Shown here piece by piece: positions 36,138 through 45,872 of a stretch of DNA of 62,873 nucleotides; within the stretch, counting starts at the first letter, position 1, and each line of letters begins with the position of its first letter. Both the position numbers and the translations under genes were made by a program. This DNA comes from Bacteroidota bacterium (GTDB lineage: Bacteria; Bacteroidota; Bacteroidia; Bacteroidales; Porphyromonadaceae): assembly GCA_023388555.1 (NCBI GenBank), contig JAEWGA010000036.1:1-62873 (forward strand), read 5' to 3'. The notes under the pieces were generated by a model, which was not told where the DNA came from, did not search any database, and saw only the letters and a program-made list of their open reading frames with translations.

Positions 36138-37866
36138 TCAAGAGGCAAAATTGGTAAACGGCAATATCAAAAGGCTCTACCTCCAAGCTGTAAGGAGTCC
36201 GAGAGCTTAATAGCGCTACACCGCATTTATTAGTTGTTACGTTTTTAACCTTACACACCGACTCGTCCTTTATCCCCAAAGTAGAGAATGCGTGTTCGGG
36301 CAAGTTAATTTCTTGCCGAAGTGGTTGACTGGAAAAATTCACCCCTACAAGAGCCACCTCGTCACCATTAGCCCTAAGGAAATAATATTCTTTAGTTGTA
36401 TTAACGTGCTGGTTAACATACATAAGGTCGAAGAATCCGCCTTGGCAAAACACAGGGGATAAGGTTGCAATGTTTAAAAGCCTCTGGTACTTTTCTCGTA
36501 ATTGTCTCTCTTCTGCTGTTAACTCACTTCCTGTAAAATCTTTGTTCTTTCCAATCCAACGGTTTAGTACATCCAAGCTCCAATAGTCAAAAATAGAGGT
36601 TCTGCCATCGGTGCCCGAGAATCCTTCGGCATCCATGCCTCGTTCGCCTAACTCCTGGCCGAAATAAGTCATAATAGCACCGCTATCAATTAAGGCACTT
36701 ACAGCCATTGCAGGAAAGGCTTTAATAGGGTTATCGCATACGAAAGAGGATGCCAAGCGTTGTTCATCATGGTTTTCCATGAAGTGTAACAGTTTACCTT
36801 GTAGGTGTTCTGTTTGCTGCCAAACGTGGGTGATATCGGATGCTGGACGCTCGCCTTTAATTATTCTAATGAGCGCATCATACAATCCCACCTTATCGTA
36901 CAGTAGGTCGAAGCCCGCCTCCAAATAAGAAGTATAAAGTTCAGGCTTATAAATTTCCGCAATAAAAAGGAGCTCGGGATTTGCTTGTTTAGCTTTGGAG
37001 ATAAGCTCCTTAAAGAACTCTACCGGGACCATTTCGGCCATATCACACCTAAACCCGTCTACCCCCTTGCTTACCCAAAACAAAACAATGTCTGTCATTT
37101 TTTGCCACGTATCGGGCATAGGCAAGAAGTGTGTTTCTTGGCCTTTGTAAAAGTCCACACCATAATTAAGCTTCACGGTGTCGTACCAGTCGTTACGGTT
37201 AGGGGTTGCAGAGAAGCAGTTGTTCCCTGTTACCCGAGCCGGAAATTCTGTATATGGGGTGTGTACCCCTATAGCATCGTACTCTAAGTGAAGGGTTTCT
37301 TGTGGCAGGTAGTAAAAGTTGTTTTGTGGAGAGAAAAACAGATTTCTGTCATCGTGCTCTCCAAAATCCTCTGCGTATACAGGTTTGGCATCGGAGCGGT
37401 ACTGGCGAGCCACATGGTTAGGAACAAAGTCTATAATCACCTTTAACCCTGCATCGTGTGTACGTTGCACTAAGGCTTCAAACTCTGCCATTCGGGTGGA
37501 GGGGTTGCAACACAACGAGGGGGCAATATCGTAGTAGTCGCGTATACTGTACGGAGAGCCTGCTATCCCTTTTACAATAGTTCCGTGGTCGCTACTGATG
37601 TTATGTTCTGGGAAACTGGTTTGGGTTGCATGCTCTATAACGCCAGTATACCAAATATGGGTACAACCTAATTCTTTAATAGAACGGAGTGCTTGGGCAT
37701 CGAAGCTACTGAGTTTTCCACAACCATTGGTTACATAGGAGCCATTAGGAGCTCTGTTGCTATTAGGGTTGTGAAACAACCGTGGCAACACTTGGTAAAT
37801 AGATATCTTTTTTTGTGGGAACAATGTTGAAAAGTTTTGGGTTCGACAGTACAAAACCAGGAGCAA
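36130..37866 (-). CDS. GH13 alpha-amylase family glycosidase
   Basis: This protein of up to 578 residues has a (beta/alpha)8 catalytic domain with the four GH13 regions: DFVPNH (I), DGFRCDMAEM with the nucleophile Asp (II), LLFIAEIYKP with the acid Glu (III) and FMENHDEQR with the third Asp (IV). A C-terminal beta domain closes it. No signal peptide is seen, so it should act on alpha-glucans in the cytosol, for example storage glucan or imported maltodextrins. The start is uncertain: the frame opens at a TTG (37866), and a second TTG at residue 15, just before FPQKKISIYQVLPRLF, fits the usual family start better. Confidence 0.88.
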   Translation of the reverse strand: MLLVLYCRTQNFSTLFPQKKISIYQVLPRLFHNPNSNRAPNGSYVTNGCGKLSSFDAQALRSIKELGCTHIWYTGVIEHATQTSFPEHNISSDHGTIVKGIAGSPYSIRDYYDIAPSLCCNPSTRMAEFEALVQRTHDAGLKVIIDFVPNHVARQYRSDAKPVYAEDFGEHDDRNLFFSPQNNFYYLPQETLHLEYDAIGVHTPYTEFPARVTGNNCFSATPNRNDWYDTVKLNYGVDFYKGQETHFLPMPDTWQKMTDIVLFWVSKGVDGFRCDMAEMVPVEFFKELISKAKQANPELLFIAEIYKPELYTSYLEAGFDLLYDKVGLYDALIRIIKGERPASDITHVWQQTEHLQGKLLHFMENHDEQRLASSFVCDNPIKAFPAMAVSALIDSGAIMTYFGQELGERGMDAEGFSGTDGRTSIFDYWSLDVLNRWIGKNKDFTGSELTAEERQLREKYQRLLNIATLSPVFCQGGFFDLMYVNQHVNTTKEYYFLRANGDEVALVGVNFSSQPLRQEINLPEHAFSTLGIKDESVCKVKNVTTNKCGVALLSSRTPYSLEVEPFDIAVYQFCLLNE

Positions 37867-37923
37867 TAACGTACTAAATACCTGGTTGTTCTAAACAAGA
37901 GCAGTACGGTTTTGCCCCTATCG

Positions 37924-37931
37924 CAAAGATA
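37924..37931 (-). promoter_or_regulatory. -7 box of the GH13 gene
   Basis: TATCTTTG on minus, 58 bases before the first possible start of the GH13 gene; matches TAnnTTTG. Confidence 0.5.
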
Positions 37932-37970
37932 CTATTTTGTACTTTACCCTGGCCTATTTTCCTTAACACA

Positions 37971-38780
37971 TTACTGTAAAGGCGGGTATAGTAGTTCCTC
38001 CAACGCTGTTGGGTAGTTAATTCGGTGTAAAAAAAGCCCGTTGGCTGGTGCTGTCACCGTTGCTAATTGCCTGTTTCGGGCGTTTAGTATTTCCCCGAAA
38101 CGGGTTACTGTCATTTTTTTTCGCCCTACTAAAAGTAATTGTCCAACAATAGCCCTCACCATATTTCTCAGGAATCTGTCTGCCGAAATTTCAAAAACCA
38201 TCTCGTCAGGCTCCTCACCAGGCCTCCATATAGCCCTATGCACGGTGCAGTTATGCGTCCTTACATCGGTGTGAGTTTTACTGAACGTTGTAAAGTCGTG
38301 TAGCCCCAATAGGTGTTGGGCGGCCAAGTTCATTGCATCAAAATCGGGCAAGTACGGGATATACGTTTGCAGGTTATGCCTAAAAGGAGATCGTTGGGCG
38401 GATAAATGGTAGTGGTACGTTCTGCTTACTGCATCGAAGCGGGCGTGAGCTGTTGCGGGCACCTTTACCAGGGAATAAGCAACTATATCCCAAGGCAAAA
38501 CCCTATTTAGTTTATCAACCCAATTTTCCAATTCGCCACAAAGGGGAAGAGCATCAAAATGAATCCACATCTGCTGGGCGTGTACACCAGTGTCTGTTCG
38601 GCCAGCACCGAAAATACGAATAGGCTGACGTGTAATCAAAGCCAATGCTTTCTCCAGCTCGCCCTGCACTGTTCTTCCCTGGTTTTGTATTTGCCACCCC
38701 TGGAAAAAGCTACCACAGTAGGACAAACGCATAAAATAGCGTTGGACAGGAGAATTCAACAGTTCCATTGCTTGGTTCAT
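37971..38780 (-). CDS. truA: tRNA pseudouridine synthase A
   Basis: This protein of about 269 residues carries the catalytic Asp in FGAGRTDTGVHA, RTYHYHL, and the closing FLRNMVRAIVGQLLLVG block, all hallmarks of TruA. It modifies U38-U40 in the anticodon arm of tRNAs. The start is set at the ATG at 38780; an in-frame TTG lies two codons earlier and another ATG at 38768, closer to the conserved RYFMRLSYCG. It lies 36 bases downstream of the helicase gene on the same strand. Confidence 0.94.
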   Translation of the reverse strand: MNQAMELLNSPVQRYFMRLSYCGSFFQGWQIQNQGRTVQGELEKALALITRQPIRIFGAGRTDTGVHAQQMWIHFDALPLCGELENWVDKLNRVLPWDIVAYSLVKVPATAHARFDAVSRTYHYHLSAQRSPFRHNLQTYIPYLPDFDAMNLAAQHLLGLHDFTTFSKTHTDVRTHNCTVHRAIWRPGEEPDEMVFEISADRFLRNMVRAIVGQLLLVGRKKMTVTRFGEILNARNRQLATVTAPANGLFLHRINYPTALEELLYPPLQ

Positions 38781-38816
38781 GAACAATAGTATTAAGGCAG
38801 AGTTAGTACAGAGCTA

Positions 38817-41117
38817 TTAAACTTTTGTTAGTTGCACAAACTTGGCTATTAAGTTTCGCTCGCCCTCTTGGTCAAAAACCACACACACTTTTACGCCAGA
38901 GGTGCTATTAAGAAAACCTTTCACAGTACCTATACCAAACATCCGGTGTTTAACTCTGTCGCCAACGGAATACCCAAAGGTTTTATTTGCTTCTTCGTTG
39001 GTGTACTCGCATTCAACATCGGGGTTTGTGCGTCGGATTCGTTTTGTATAATTCCCGGCACTCTTATGGGGCAAAGCGGATGCTCCCCTACTCCATGCAG
39101 GTGCTGCGGAAGAGGCTTGGGGACTGTTATTAAAACTGGTTCCCGAGGTGTTGTCCAATATAAACTCCTTAGGTAGCTCATCAAGGAAAGAGCTTTTTTC
39201 CCCAAATACAGTATCGCCATACTTGTATCGGCTTAAGCTATAGGATATTTGACACTCTTTCTTGGCTCGTGTTATGGCTACGTACAACAGTCGGCGCTCC
39301 TCTTCTTTTCCCTTTTCACTTTGGCATTTATCTCCAGGCATTATATCCTTTTCCATACCCACAATAAACACGTATTCATATTCCAAACCTTTGGAGGAGT
39401 GCATTGTCATTAAGGAGACAGCTTCGGAGGCATCGGGGGTGTCGGCATCTGTCGCTAAGGCCATTTGCTCCAAAAAGGTGGCTAACATACCTATTCCATC
39501 TTCTGGGGCTGTAAAGCGGACCGAGGTTTGCTCAAAGTCCCTTACCATTTTTGAGAACTCTTGTAAGGAAGCTAAGCGGTGTTCATCCTCATGCTCTTCA
39601 TCGGAATACATCTTTTCTAAGCCCGAGCGCTCTATTACATCATCTACCAATTCTACAAGGTCCATATACCTTCCATTCTGTGCAAAGCTTTGAATTAAGC
39701 AGGTAAATTCATTAAAGCTATCCGCCTTCTTTTTTAGCACAGGCTTGCATAAGGTGATGTTTTGAGCTGTTCGGAACAACGATCTACGTTCCTCTTGGGC
39801 CAAACGCTGTAACCTTTCAATACTCTTATCGCCAATCCCCCGAGCTGGCAGGTTACAAACTCTTAAAAAGGAAGCATCGTCATCTGGGTTTACAATAAGC
39901 CTCAAATAGGCTATAACATCTTTAATCTCTTTTTTATCGAAGAACGAAAGCCCGCCATATACTCTACAAGGGATAGAAAGCAGCCGTAATTGCTCCTCGA
40001 TATTTTTGCTTAGCATGTTTATGCGGTACAATACCGCAATTTCTGTTGGCGACACTCCGCGTGATATAAGTTCTTTTATTTGGGAGGCCACCTTTGCTGC
40101 TTCGGAGCGGTCGGTTAAAGCATCCCAGATGCTTATTTTTTTACCCATTTCGTTTACCGACTCAATATCCTTAGGTATGCGGGAGGTATTGTAAGATATT
40201 AAATGGTTGGAGGTCTCCACTATTGCTTGGGTCGACCTATAATTCTTTTTAAGTATGAATTGTTTAGCTTGCCTGAAAACCGACTGGAAAGAAAGTATAT
40301 TATCTATCTCGGCACCTCGGAAGGCATAAATGCTCTGCGAGTCGTCACCAACAACGGTAATCCGGGTATCTTCTCCATTTAGCAAGCGTATAATTTGGTC
40401 CTGAAGCCTATTAGTATCCTGGTATTCGTCTACTAAAATATACTTGAATCGGCGCTGGAAGTAGGCCCTTACCTCTTGGTCCGATGCCAATAACCGAAGT
40501 GTATTCAGCAGGAGGTCATCGAAGTCCATGGCGTTTGCTATTTGGCAACGCCTACAGTACTCCCCGTATATCTCTGGCAATTGCGGGTATTCAATACCAT
40601 CTTTGGACTTTTCCCACTCGGCATCAGCAGCAAGCATTTGGGGCGATTTGTTAGCGTTTTTGTACCACGATATACGTGCCTGTATTTCGGCAGGCGGATA
40701 CAGTTTAACATCCAGCTCCCTATTCTTGATAATTTGCCGGACTAATGATTGGGAGTCCGAGCTATCGTAAATGGTAAAGTTGCTCTTATAGTTAATCTTC
40801 GAGGAAAATTTGCGTAGCACTCGTGCAAAACAAGAATGAAAGGTGCCAACCGTAAGTTCTCGGACGGCAGCCGAGGGTACCATCTGCTCTAACCGTTCTC
40901 TCATTTCACGGGCAGCCTTGTTGGTAAATGTTAAGGCTATAATTTGCCACGGGAAAACACCAAGGGAGAGCAAGTAGGCGATCTTGGTGGTAAGAACACG
41001 TGTTTTTCCAGAGCCAGCACCAGCAAGAATCAAACTGTGCCCTTCGTTGTATAGTACAGCTGATTTTTGTTCGTCGTTCAGGTTTTGAATTAAAGCGTCT
41101 GGAGTGAAGGTGCTCAT
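38817..41117 (-). CDS. uvrD: UvrD/PcrA-type superfamily 1 DNA helicase
   Basis: This 766-residue protein has Walker A (LAGAGSGKTRVLTTK, near residue 32), Walker B (YILVDEYQDTN), motif III (VGDDSQSIYAFRGA), motif V (TMHSSKGLEYEYVFIVG) and motif VI (EERRLLYVAITRAKKE). A C-terminal SH3-like part (GDRVKHRMFGIGTVKGF) is typical of PcrA/UvrD. It is a 3'-5' helicase in repair and in clearing RNA polymerase or RecA. The ATG at 41117 is chosen because MSTFTPDALIQNLNDEQ is the family start; 48 upstream codons in frame lack similarity and cross the promoter box. Confidence 0.95.
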   Translation of the reverse strand: MSTFTPDALIQNLNDEQKSAVLYNEGHSLILAGAGSGKTRVLTTKIAYLLSLGVFPWQIIALTFTNKAAREMRERLEQMVPSAAVRELTVGTFHSCFARVLRKFSSKINYKSNFTIYDSSDSQSLVRQIIKNRELDVKLYPPAEIQARISWYKNANKSPQMLAADAEWEKSKDGIEYPQLPEIYGEYCRRCQIANAMDFDDLLLNTLRLLASDQEVRAYFQRRFKYILVDEYQDTNRLQDQIIRLLNGEDTRITVVGDDSQSIYAFRGAEIDNILSFQSVFRQAKQFILKKNYRSTQAIVETSNHLISYNTSRIPKDIESVNEMGKKISIWDALTDRSEAAKVASQIKELISRGVSPTEIAVLYRINMLSKNIEEQLRLLSIPCRVYGGLSFFDKKEIKDVIAYLRLIVNPDDDASFLRVCNLPARGIGDKSIERLQRLAQEERRSLFRTAQNITLCKPVLKKKADSFNEFTCLIQSFAQNGRYMDLVELVDDVIERSGLEKMYSDEEHEDEHRLASLQEFSKMVRDFEQTSVRFTAPEDGIGMLATFLEQMALATDADTPDASEAVSLMTMHSSKGLEYEYVFIVGMEKDIMPGDKCQSEKGKEEERRLLYVAITRAKKECQISYSLSRYKYGDTVFGEKSSFLDELPKEFILDNTSGTSFNNSPQASSAAPAWSRGASALPHKSAGNYTKRIRRTNPDVECEYTNEEANKTFGYSVGDRVKHRMFGIGTVKGFLNSTSGVKVCVVFDQEGERNLIAKFVQLTKV

Positions 41118-41192
41118 TTGAAAAGAAGTGCCAATAAATAGGGAGTGGAAAAAAACAATAGAGTGTGCCAACAAGGCACATAAGGTAGTGGG

Positions 41193-41200
41193 CAAAGGTA
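41193..41200 (-). promoter_or_regulatory. -7 box of the uvrD-truA pair
   Basis: TACCTTTG on minus, 76 bases before the chosen ATG; matches TAnnTTTG and supports the shorter helicase start. Confidence 0.55.
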
Positions 41201-41335
41201 CGTATTTTGTGCTTAGTAGCTTTACGGCAATTAGCCAAGTAACCTTAATATAACAGCACAACAGCCCATGAGCGGAGGCCCAAAGGCATTGTGTTATGCG
41301 CTACTATTGGAGTTTTAATTTTACCAACGCTTGGA

Positions 41336-42103
41336 TTAAAAAGAAATCTCTAACCCATCATAAGCCGGGTATATATTGGGAGGAAGTAACTCTTGGATAT
41401 CGGAGTGCCTCCCAAACGTGTGGGCAAAATGAATCAGGTAAGTTGTTTTAGGAGATATCTGCCGTATTACCTCAAGGGCTTCTTCCAGGTGCAAATGAGA
41501 AGGGTGAGGATAGGTGCGCAGGCAGTTAATAATTAATATGGGTATTTGTTTAATGCTTTCTATTGTTTCGGTTGGAAGTGTTTTGCAATCCGTTATATAG
41601 GCCAAATTTCCAATCCGAAAGCCCACAATGGGTAATTTCCCATGAAACACACGCAAGGGCAGTACTGTTGCGTTATTGGACAACACAATAGGCTCTTGTG
41701 GGTGCATGGTTCTCAGCTCTATTTTAGGCACTCCGGGGTATGTTTTTTCGCCAAAGGCGTAAGGCATTCGGGTTTGTAGTGCCTCTGCAACATTCGGCTC
41801 TACATATATGGGGCAAGCATCGGAGTTGTAGAATAGCGGACGTATATCATCAATCCCCCCTACATGGTCATAATGTTCGTGAGTAACAAAAATGGCATCT
41901 AATGCTGGAAGGGGCGATCGTAGTATTTGCTGACGGAAGTCGGGACCACAATCAATAAGAACATGGTGGCCGTTGTACTGCACATAGGCAGAGGTGCGCA
42001 AGCGTTTATCCTTGACGTCCGAAGAGGTACAAGTGTTACAAGTACACCCAATTTCTGGCACTCCAGTGGAGGTCCCCGTGCCTAAAAAGCGTAGTGTATT
42101 CAT
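41336..42103 (-). CDS. PhnP-like metallo-beta-lactamase-fold hydrolase
   Basis: This 255-residue protein has FLGTGTSTGVPEIGC at the start, metal ligands in THEHYDH (HxHxDH) and later His residues (FHGKLPIVGF, LIHFAHTFGRH). Cys20, Cys22 and Cys25 match the structural zinc site of PhnP, a cyclic ribose phosphodiesterase. No phosphonate genes are nearby, so the substrate is probably another small phosphodiester or nucleotide. It lies seven bases after murB on the same strand. Confidence 0.85.
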   Translation of the reverse strand: MNTLRFLGTGTSTGVPEIGCTCNTCTSSDVKDKRLRTSAYVQYNGHHVLIDCGPDFRQQILRSPLPALDAIFVTHEHYDHVGGIDDIRPLFYNSDACPIYVEPNVAEALQTRMPYAFGEKTYPGVPKIELRTMHPQEPIVLSNNATVLPLRVFHGKLPIVGFRIGNLAYITDCKTLPTETIESIKQIPILIINCLRTYPHPSHLHLEEALEVIRQISPKTTYLIHFAHTFGRHSDIQELLPPNIYPAYDGLEISF

Positions 42104-42109
42104 GGTTTG

Positions 42110-43159
42110 TTACTGGGCGGTGAAAGCTTCTGCTATGGGAGTTAGGGTATTAGCGGAAACCGTCCTCACTTCTGGCTGTAAACGAATGCCAAATTTATCC
42201 AGTACCTCCTGCTGTATTTGTTGGCTAAAAGTTTCTATTTCATGCCCTGTGGCATTGCCCGTATTAATTATAACCAAGGGCTGATTTTTATGGCAACCAA
42301 CATTACCAACCACCTTCCCCTTATACCCACATTGCTCTATTAACCATGCGGCAGGTATCTTATACCCATCTTGCTGGGCATAGTAGGGTATGTTGGGGAT
42401 TTTTTCTGTTAATGCCTTAAAGCTATCGGGTGGAAGAACGGGGTTGGTGAAAAAGCTACCGGCATTAGGCAAAACTTCGGGATCGGGAAGTTTTTGCTGC
42501 CTCGTTTGTATAACAAGGTTGCGGATATCGGTAGGGGTAGAGGGCGAAGTACCTTCTTCAAGCGTCTTAAAATAAGACAGGTTAGGGCATCCATTCCTTT
42601 TTAACAAGAATTCCACCGCATATATTACGTAATAGTTCATTGGGGCGGTTTTAAAAATGGAGTGCCGGTACTTGTAGTCGCATTCTGTTCTCGTAAAAAT
42701 GCATTCCTCACCTGTAGCAAGGTTTACTGTGTGCACCCGTTTAACTATGGACTCTATTTCTACCCCATAAGCACCTATATTTTGTGCTGCTGCAGCCCCC
42801 GTATCGCCAGGGATAAGGGAAAGGTTCTCCATTCCCCACAGGTTTTGCAAGCATACTTCCTCTACCAACTTATCCCAGCATTTGCCTGCCCCCACCTTTA
42901 TTAATACATTACCCTCGTTATCCTCGGATAAAAACTCAACTTCATTGTTGGACATATGCACGAGCGCTCCCTCAAAATCTTGCGTAAACAGCAAGTTACT
43001 CCCTTGCCCAATAAGGGTAAAGGGGAGGGTCCGAAAGTATTCGTCGGCACTTAGTTTTTTTAGCTCCTGAACGGTTTCGCATGTAATAAAATATTTACAT
43101 TTTGCTGGCAACCGAAAGGTATTGAAGTGGGTAAGTATATAATCCGTTTGAATAGTCAT
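42110..43159 (-). CDS. murB: UDP-N-acetylenolpyruvoylglucosamine reductase
   Basis: This 349-residue FAD enzyme of the long MurB type has NTFRLPAKCKYF at the start, the FAD block IGQGSNLLF, NIGAYGVEIE, CDYKYRHSIFK, the catalytic Ser in NAGSFFTNPV and a C-terminal Glu in LQPEVRTVS. It reduces enolpyruvyl-UDP-GlcNAc to UDP-MurNAc with NADPH in the cytosol, the second committed step of peptidoglycan synthesis. Its stop lies seven bases before the PhnP-like gene. Confidence 0.95.
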   Translation of the reverse strand: MTIQTDYILTHFNTFRLPAKCKYFITCETVQELKKLSADEYFRTLPFTLIGQGSNLLFTQDFEGALVHMSNNEVEFLSEDNEGNVLIKVGAGKCWDKLVEEVCLQNLWGMENLSLIPGDTGAAAAQNIGAYGVEIESIVKRVHTVNLATGEECIFTRTECDYKYRHSIFKTAPMNYYVIYAVEFLLKRNGCPNLSYFKTLEEGTSPSTPTDIRNLVIQTRQQKLPDPEVLPNAGSFFTNPVLPPDSFKALTEKIPNIPYYAQQDGYKIPAAWLIEQCGYKGKVVGNVGCHKNQPLVIINTGNATGHEIETFSQQIQQEVLDKFGIRLQPEVRTVSANTLTPIAEAFTAQ

Positions 43160-43186
43160 AGGGGCGTAAGGTTACAGAAACAAAAA

Positions 43187-43227
43187 ACACCTTCCCTGCA
43201 AACATAAAAGCTATGAAGGGAAGGTGT
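43187..43227 (-). terminator. Terminator between SPOR lipoprotein and murB
   Basis: ACACCTTCCCT pairs with AGGGAAGGTGT over a 19-base loop, with T residues on minus after the stem. It separates the SPOR gene from murB. Confidence 0.75.
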
Positions 43228-43290
43228 TATGTTTATACCATCTCGTTACAGAGACCGGTTATAAGGGTGTTGTTCAAAACAAATACATCG

Positions 43291-43752
43291 TTAGTAGGCT
43301 CGTTCCAGAATCCATGCATCTTGGAATAAGGGCGCATACTTAGCTTTAATGTTTTCGCGGCTTGCAATAGCCTCGTTTTTGTTATCAAAACTTGTGATGA
43401 TTACCCGGAACATCCCCTTTTCGTTTTGAGCTAAAATGGCCCGGTAGCCTTCCGAAACCATTCTCTCTTTTAGGGATTTCGCGTTGGTAATGTTTTGAAA
43501 ACTACCAATAACTACGCTGTAAGCCCGGAGCCCATTAGCATCCTCCCCTTGTGCAGGTTGAATTTTTTCGCGTACCACAGCAGCGGACTCGCCAGCCTTG
43601 CTAATAGGTACAATTTCATCGTTATTGCTTTGGGCTATTTCGCGTTGTTTTGCCTTTTCGTAAACAGCCCTATAAGCACTTTGTTTGGGCTTGCAAGAAG
43701 TGAAGCCTGCAACTATAAAAAGTGCCGAAAGTAGTATTGTAAACTTTTTCAT
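43291..43752 (-). CDS. SPOR-domain lipoprotein
   Basis: This 153-residue protein has a signal peptide with lipobox GFTSC (Cys near residue 20) and a Lys/Glu-rich linker. A C-terminal SPOR domain follows from about residue 75 (YSVVIGSFQNITNAKSLKERM, then FRVIITSFDNKNEAIASRENI). SPOR domains bind denuded glycan strands of septal peptidoglycan, so a role in division or envelope upkeep is likely. It is transcribed alone, between its own promoter box and a terminator. Confidence 0.88.
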   Translation of the reverse strand: MKKFTILLSALFIVAGFTSCKPKQSAYRAVYEKAKQREIAQSNNDEIVPISKAGESAAVVREKIQPAQGEDANGLRAYSVVIGSFQNITNAKSLKERMVSEGYRAILAQNEKGMFRVIITSFDNKNEAIASRENIKAKYAPLFQDAWILERAY

Positions 43753-43796
43753 TTCCTGTTTTTATGTTTATGGTTTATTTGCCTAAATGATAGCAA

Positions 43797-43804
43797 CAAA
43801 AGTA
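43797..43804 (-). promoter_or_regulatory. -7 box of the SPOR gene
   Basis: TACTTTTG on minus, 45 bases before the ATG; matches TAnnTTTG. Confidence 0.5.
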
Positions 43805-43843
43805 ATATAAATAGACCGACAATACAACCCTATGTATTACGGA

Positions 43844-45850
43844 TTAAAACAAGGGGCGTGGTATGTATTCCAGTTGTAGGTTGCGCATTTCGCCTATAAT
43901 GCCGTCGCCAGCAAGGCCCAAGGGCAGGTAAAAGGTAGGTTGCAAATACATTTTTGCGGTATGGCCATTGGCATTGGGCTTCCCTTGCACTAATGTAGGA
44001 GAGAGTTTTTGCACTTTCCCGTCCAGTGTTACTGTGGTAGTATTGTGAGTACCCGAAATAGTGATGGTATGCCATTCACCACGTGATAGGGCTGGGAGTT
44101 CGTTCAGGGTGAATGTTTTACCCTCTCGTTGCAACTGTAATTTACCCTCTGCATTTAATGTTATATCAAACCCGTCGTACGAAAGGATGCAAGGCATAGC
44201 TGCCTGTATGTCGTCGATACGGATATCGAAACGGAAGGTATAGTTGTATCCAATAACCTTATCTCCAATTTTTACGCTTTTACCGGTTAGGGCAAAGCTT
44301 CCGGCATTACGCCAATTGTTATTGAGTTGGTAAAGGTCGGAAGGGGATATATACCCTCTATAATCGTGCCCTGATGGTAATTCGGGGTTAACAGTCACAT
44401 TCTTAATAAAGTCCAAGAAGGAGAACTGCGGTTTCTCGTTCCAGGTTTTTGTTGCAATAGTGGCTATGGCAGGCAAAGCCCGGATATGAATATCTTCGGC
44501 GGTAATACCGTTACCCACATGGTCGTTCCATACAGCAAACATGGCTCCCAACAAGGCGGGGTCGTTGTCGTCCATTGTTTCTTTGGGGTTAACCATGGCA
44601 GCCCTCCAGTTGTTGTACAAATATTTATGGTTTAAAAAGTCGTAGTAATAACCTGCTGCGGGGACAATATAGAGCCAAGCGTCGCAGGTGGAAATTATTC
44701 CAGCCCCCTGCTTTGCACTACCTATAGGGTTACTCCAACCGCCATTCCAGGCATTGGAGATTACCCCATTAAGGTCGATAGGCGTTTTCCCGTCCAGCAT
44801 CCTGAGGGATCCCCATAGGCGAGGCGTTTTCCCAAAGGATTTTATGTATTTCAAATACCTGTCCGTAAATGCCCTAAAAGGTTCTAACTCCTTTTTAGAG
44901 TATTCATCGGTACCTATGTGAACGTCTTTGCCTATAAACACGGGGTCTGGGCCAGTTAGGTATTCAGCATATAAAGAGTCTACAAAAGAGTATGTTGCCT
45001 CTTTGTGCAGGTCCAAATGGTCCTTCCCATAGTCGTTGCTACCTATCTCGGGCCTAAAATGGACAAAGGCCAACGAGTGGGCGGGCACATCTACCTCGGG
45101 AATAATATTCACGCCATAACGTTGGGCTTTACGTTGCAGCTCCTGGAATTCTTTTTTTGTGTAGTGGCCATCTTTTGCTGTTAGCCCTGGGAAGTAGTTA
45201 CTCTCCAAGCGGAAAGCGGCATATGTTTTATCCCAATCGTGGTCGAAAAAGGTATTAAACCCATTATCATTAAGGTGTATCTGGAACTCGTTCATCTTAT
45301 AGTACGACAGCAGTTCCACATAATAATCCAAAAATGCCAAAGGGATAAATTTGCGCCCAACGTCCAACATAAATCCGCGCGACTTCCTGTCCGGGGCATC
45401 TACAATTGTACCTAAGGGCAGTTTGTTATTGGTTTTACTTGCCAGTTGGAGTAAGCTACGAGTGCCCCATATTATTCCCTGATACGAACGGGCTTCTATG
45501 CGCACCCCTTGCTCTGCTATTACAAGTCGGTAGCCTTCTGGGCTTTTAAAAGGCAGGCTTTCATCCCAAAACAAAACAACCTGTGCAAGGTCTCCTTGGG
45601 TAACGTTGGCGGTTAACCGCAGGTAGCGGGAGAAGTCGTCCCGAAGAATGGTAGCTGCGTCTCTTATTTCGGGCCTATTGTATTGTATTGCCACCAAAGA
45701 GGGTAAACTGTAAACTCCTTTGGAGCTGGCTGGGTGCCATTCTTTAACTTCGGGGACTATAGGTGGCTTTTGTGCTTTAGCCCCAATGGTGCCTGCTGGC
45801 AAAAACAATAGCAGCAATAACAAATAGCTGTTGTTACGAATTCGTTTCAT
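43844..45850 (-). CDS. GH20 beta-N-acetylhexosaminidase with C-terminal LamG-like domain
   Basis: This 668-residue exported protein has a signal peptide ending GAKAQ. The GH20b N-terminal domain is followed by a catalytic barrel with KSRGFMLDVGRKF, HLNDNGFNTFF, IPEVDVPAHSLA and the catalytic Asp-Glu pair in HIGTDEYS (near residue 320). The last ~190 residues form a LamG-like sheet (YTFRFDIRI, WHTITISG, VTLDGKV). It removes terminal GlcNAc or GalNAc from glycans in the periplasm or at the cell surface. It is the last gene of the kdsB-dnaG-ABC-cyclophilin run, 22 bases after the cyclophilin gene. Confidence 0.9.
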   Translation of the reverse strand: MKRIRNNSYLLLLLLFLPAGTIGAKAQKPPIVPEVKEWHPASSKGVYSLPSLVAIQYNRPEIRDAATILRDDFSRYLRLTANVTQGDLAQVVLFWDESLPFKSPEGYRLVIAEQGVRIEARSYQGIIWGTRSLLQLASKTNNKLPLGTIVDAPDRKSRGFMLDVGRKFIPLAFLDYYVELLSYYKMNEFQIHLNDNGFNTFFDHDWDKTYAAFRLESNYFPGLTAKDGHYTKKEFQELQRKAQRYGVNIIPEVDVPAHSLAFVHFRPEIGSNDYGKDHLDLHKEATYSFVDSLYAEYLTGPDPVFIGKDVHIGTDEYSKKELEPFRAFTDRYLKYIKSFGKTPRLWGSLRMLDGKTPIDLNGVISNAWNGGWSNPIGSAKQGAGIISTCDAWLYIVPAAGYYYDFLNHKYLYNNWRAAMVNPKETMDDNDPALLGAMFAVWNDHVGNGITAEDIHIRALPAIATIATKTWNEKPQFSFLDFIKNVTVNPELPSGHDYRGYISPSDLYQLNNNWRNAGSFALTGKSVKIGDKVIGYNYTFRFDIRIDDIQAAMPCILSYDGFDITLNAEGKLQLQREGKTFTLNELPALSRGEWHTITISGTHNTTTVTLDGKVQKLSPTLVQGKPNANGHTAKMYLQPTFYLPLGLAGDGIIGEMRNLQLEYIPRPLF

Positions 45851-45872
45851 AAATTGCATAAGTAGTGGGTGC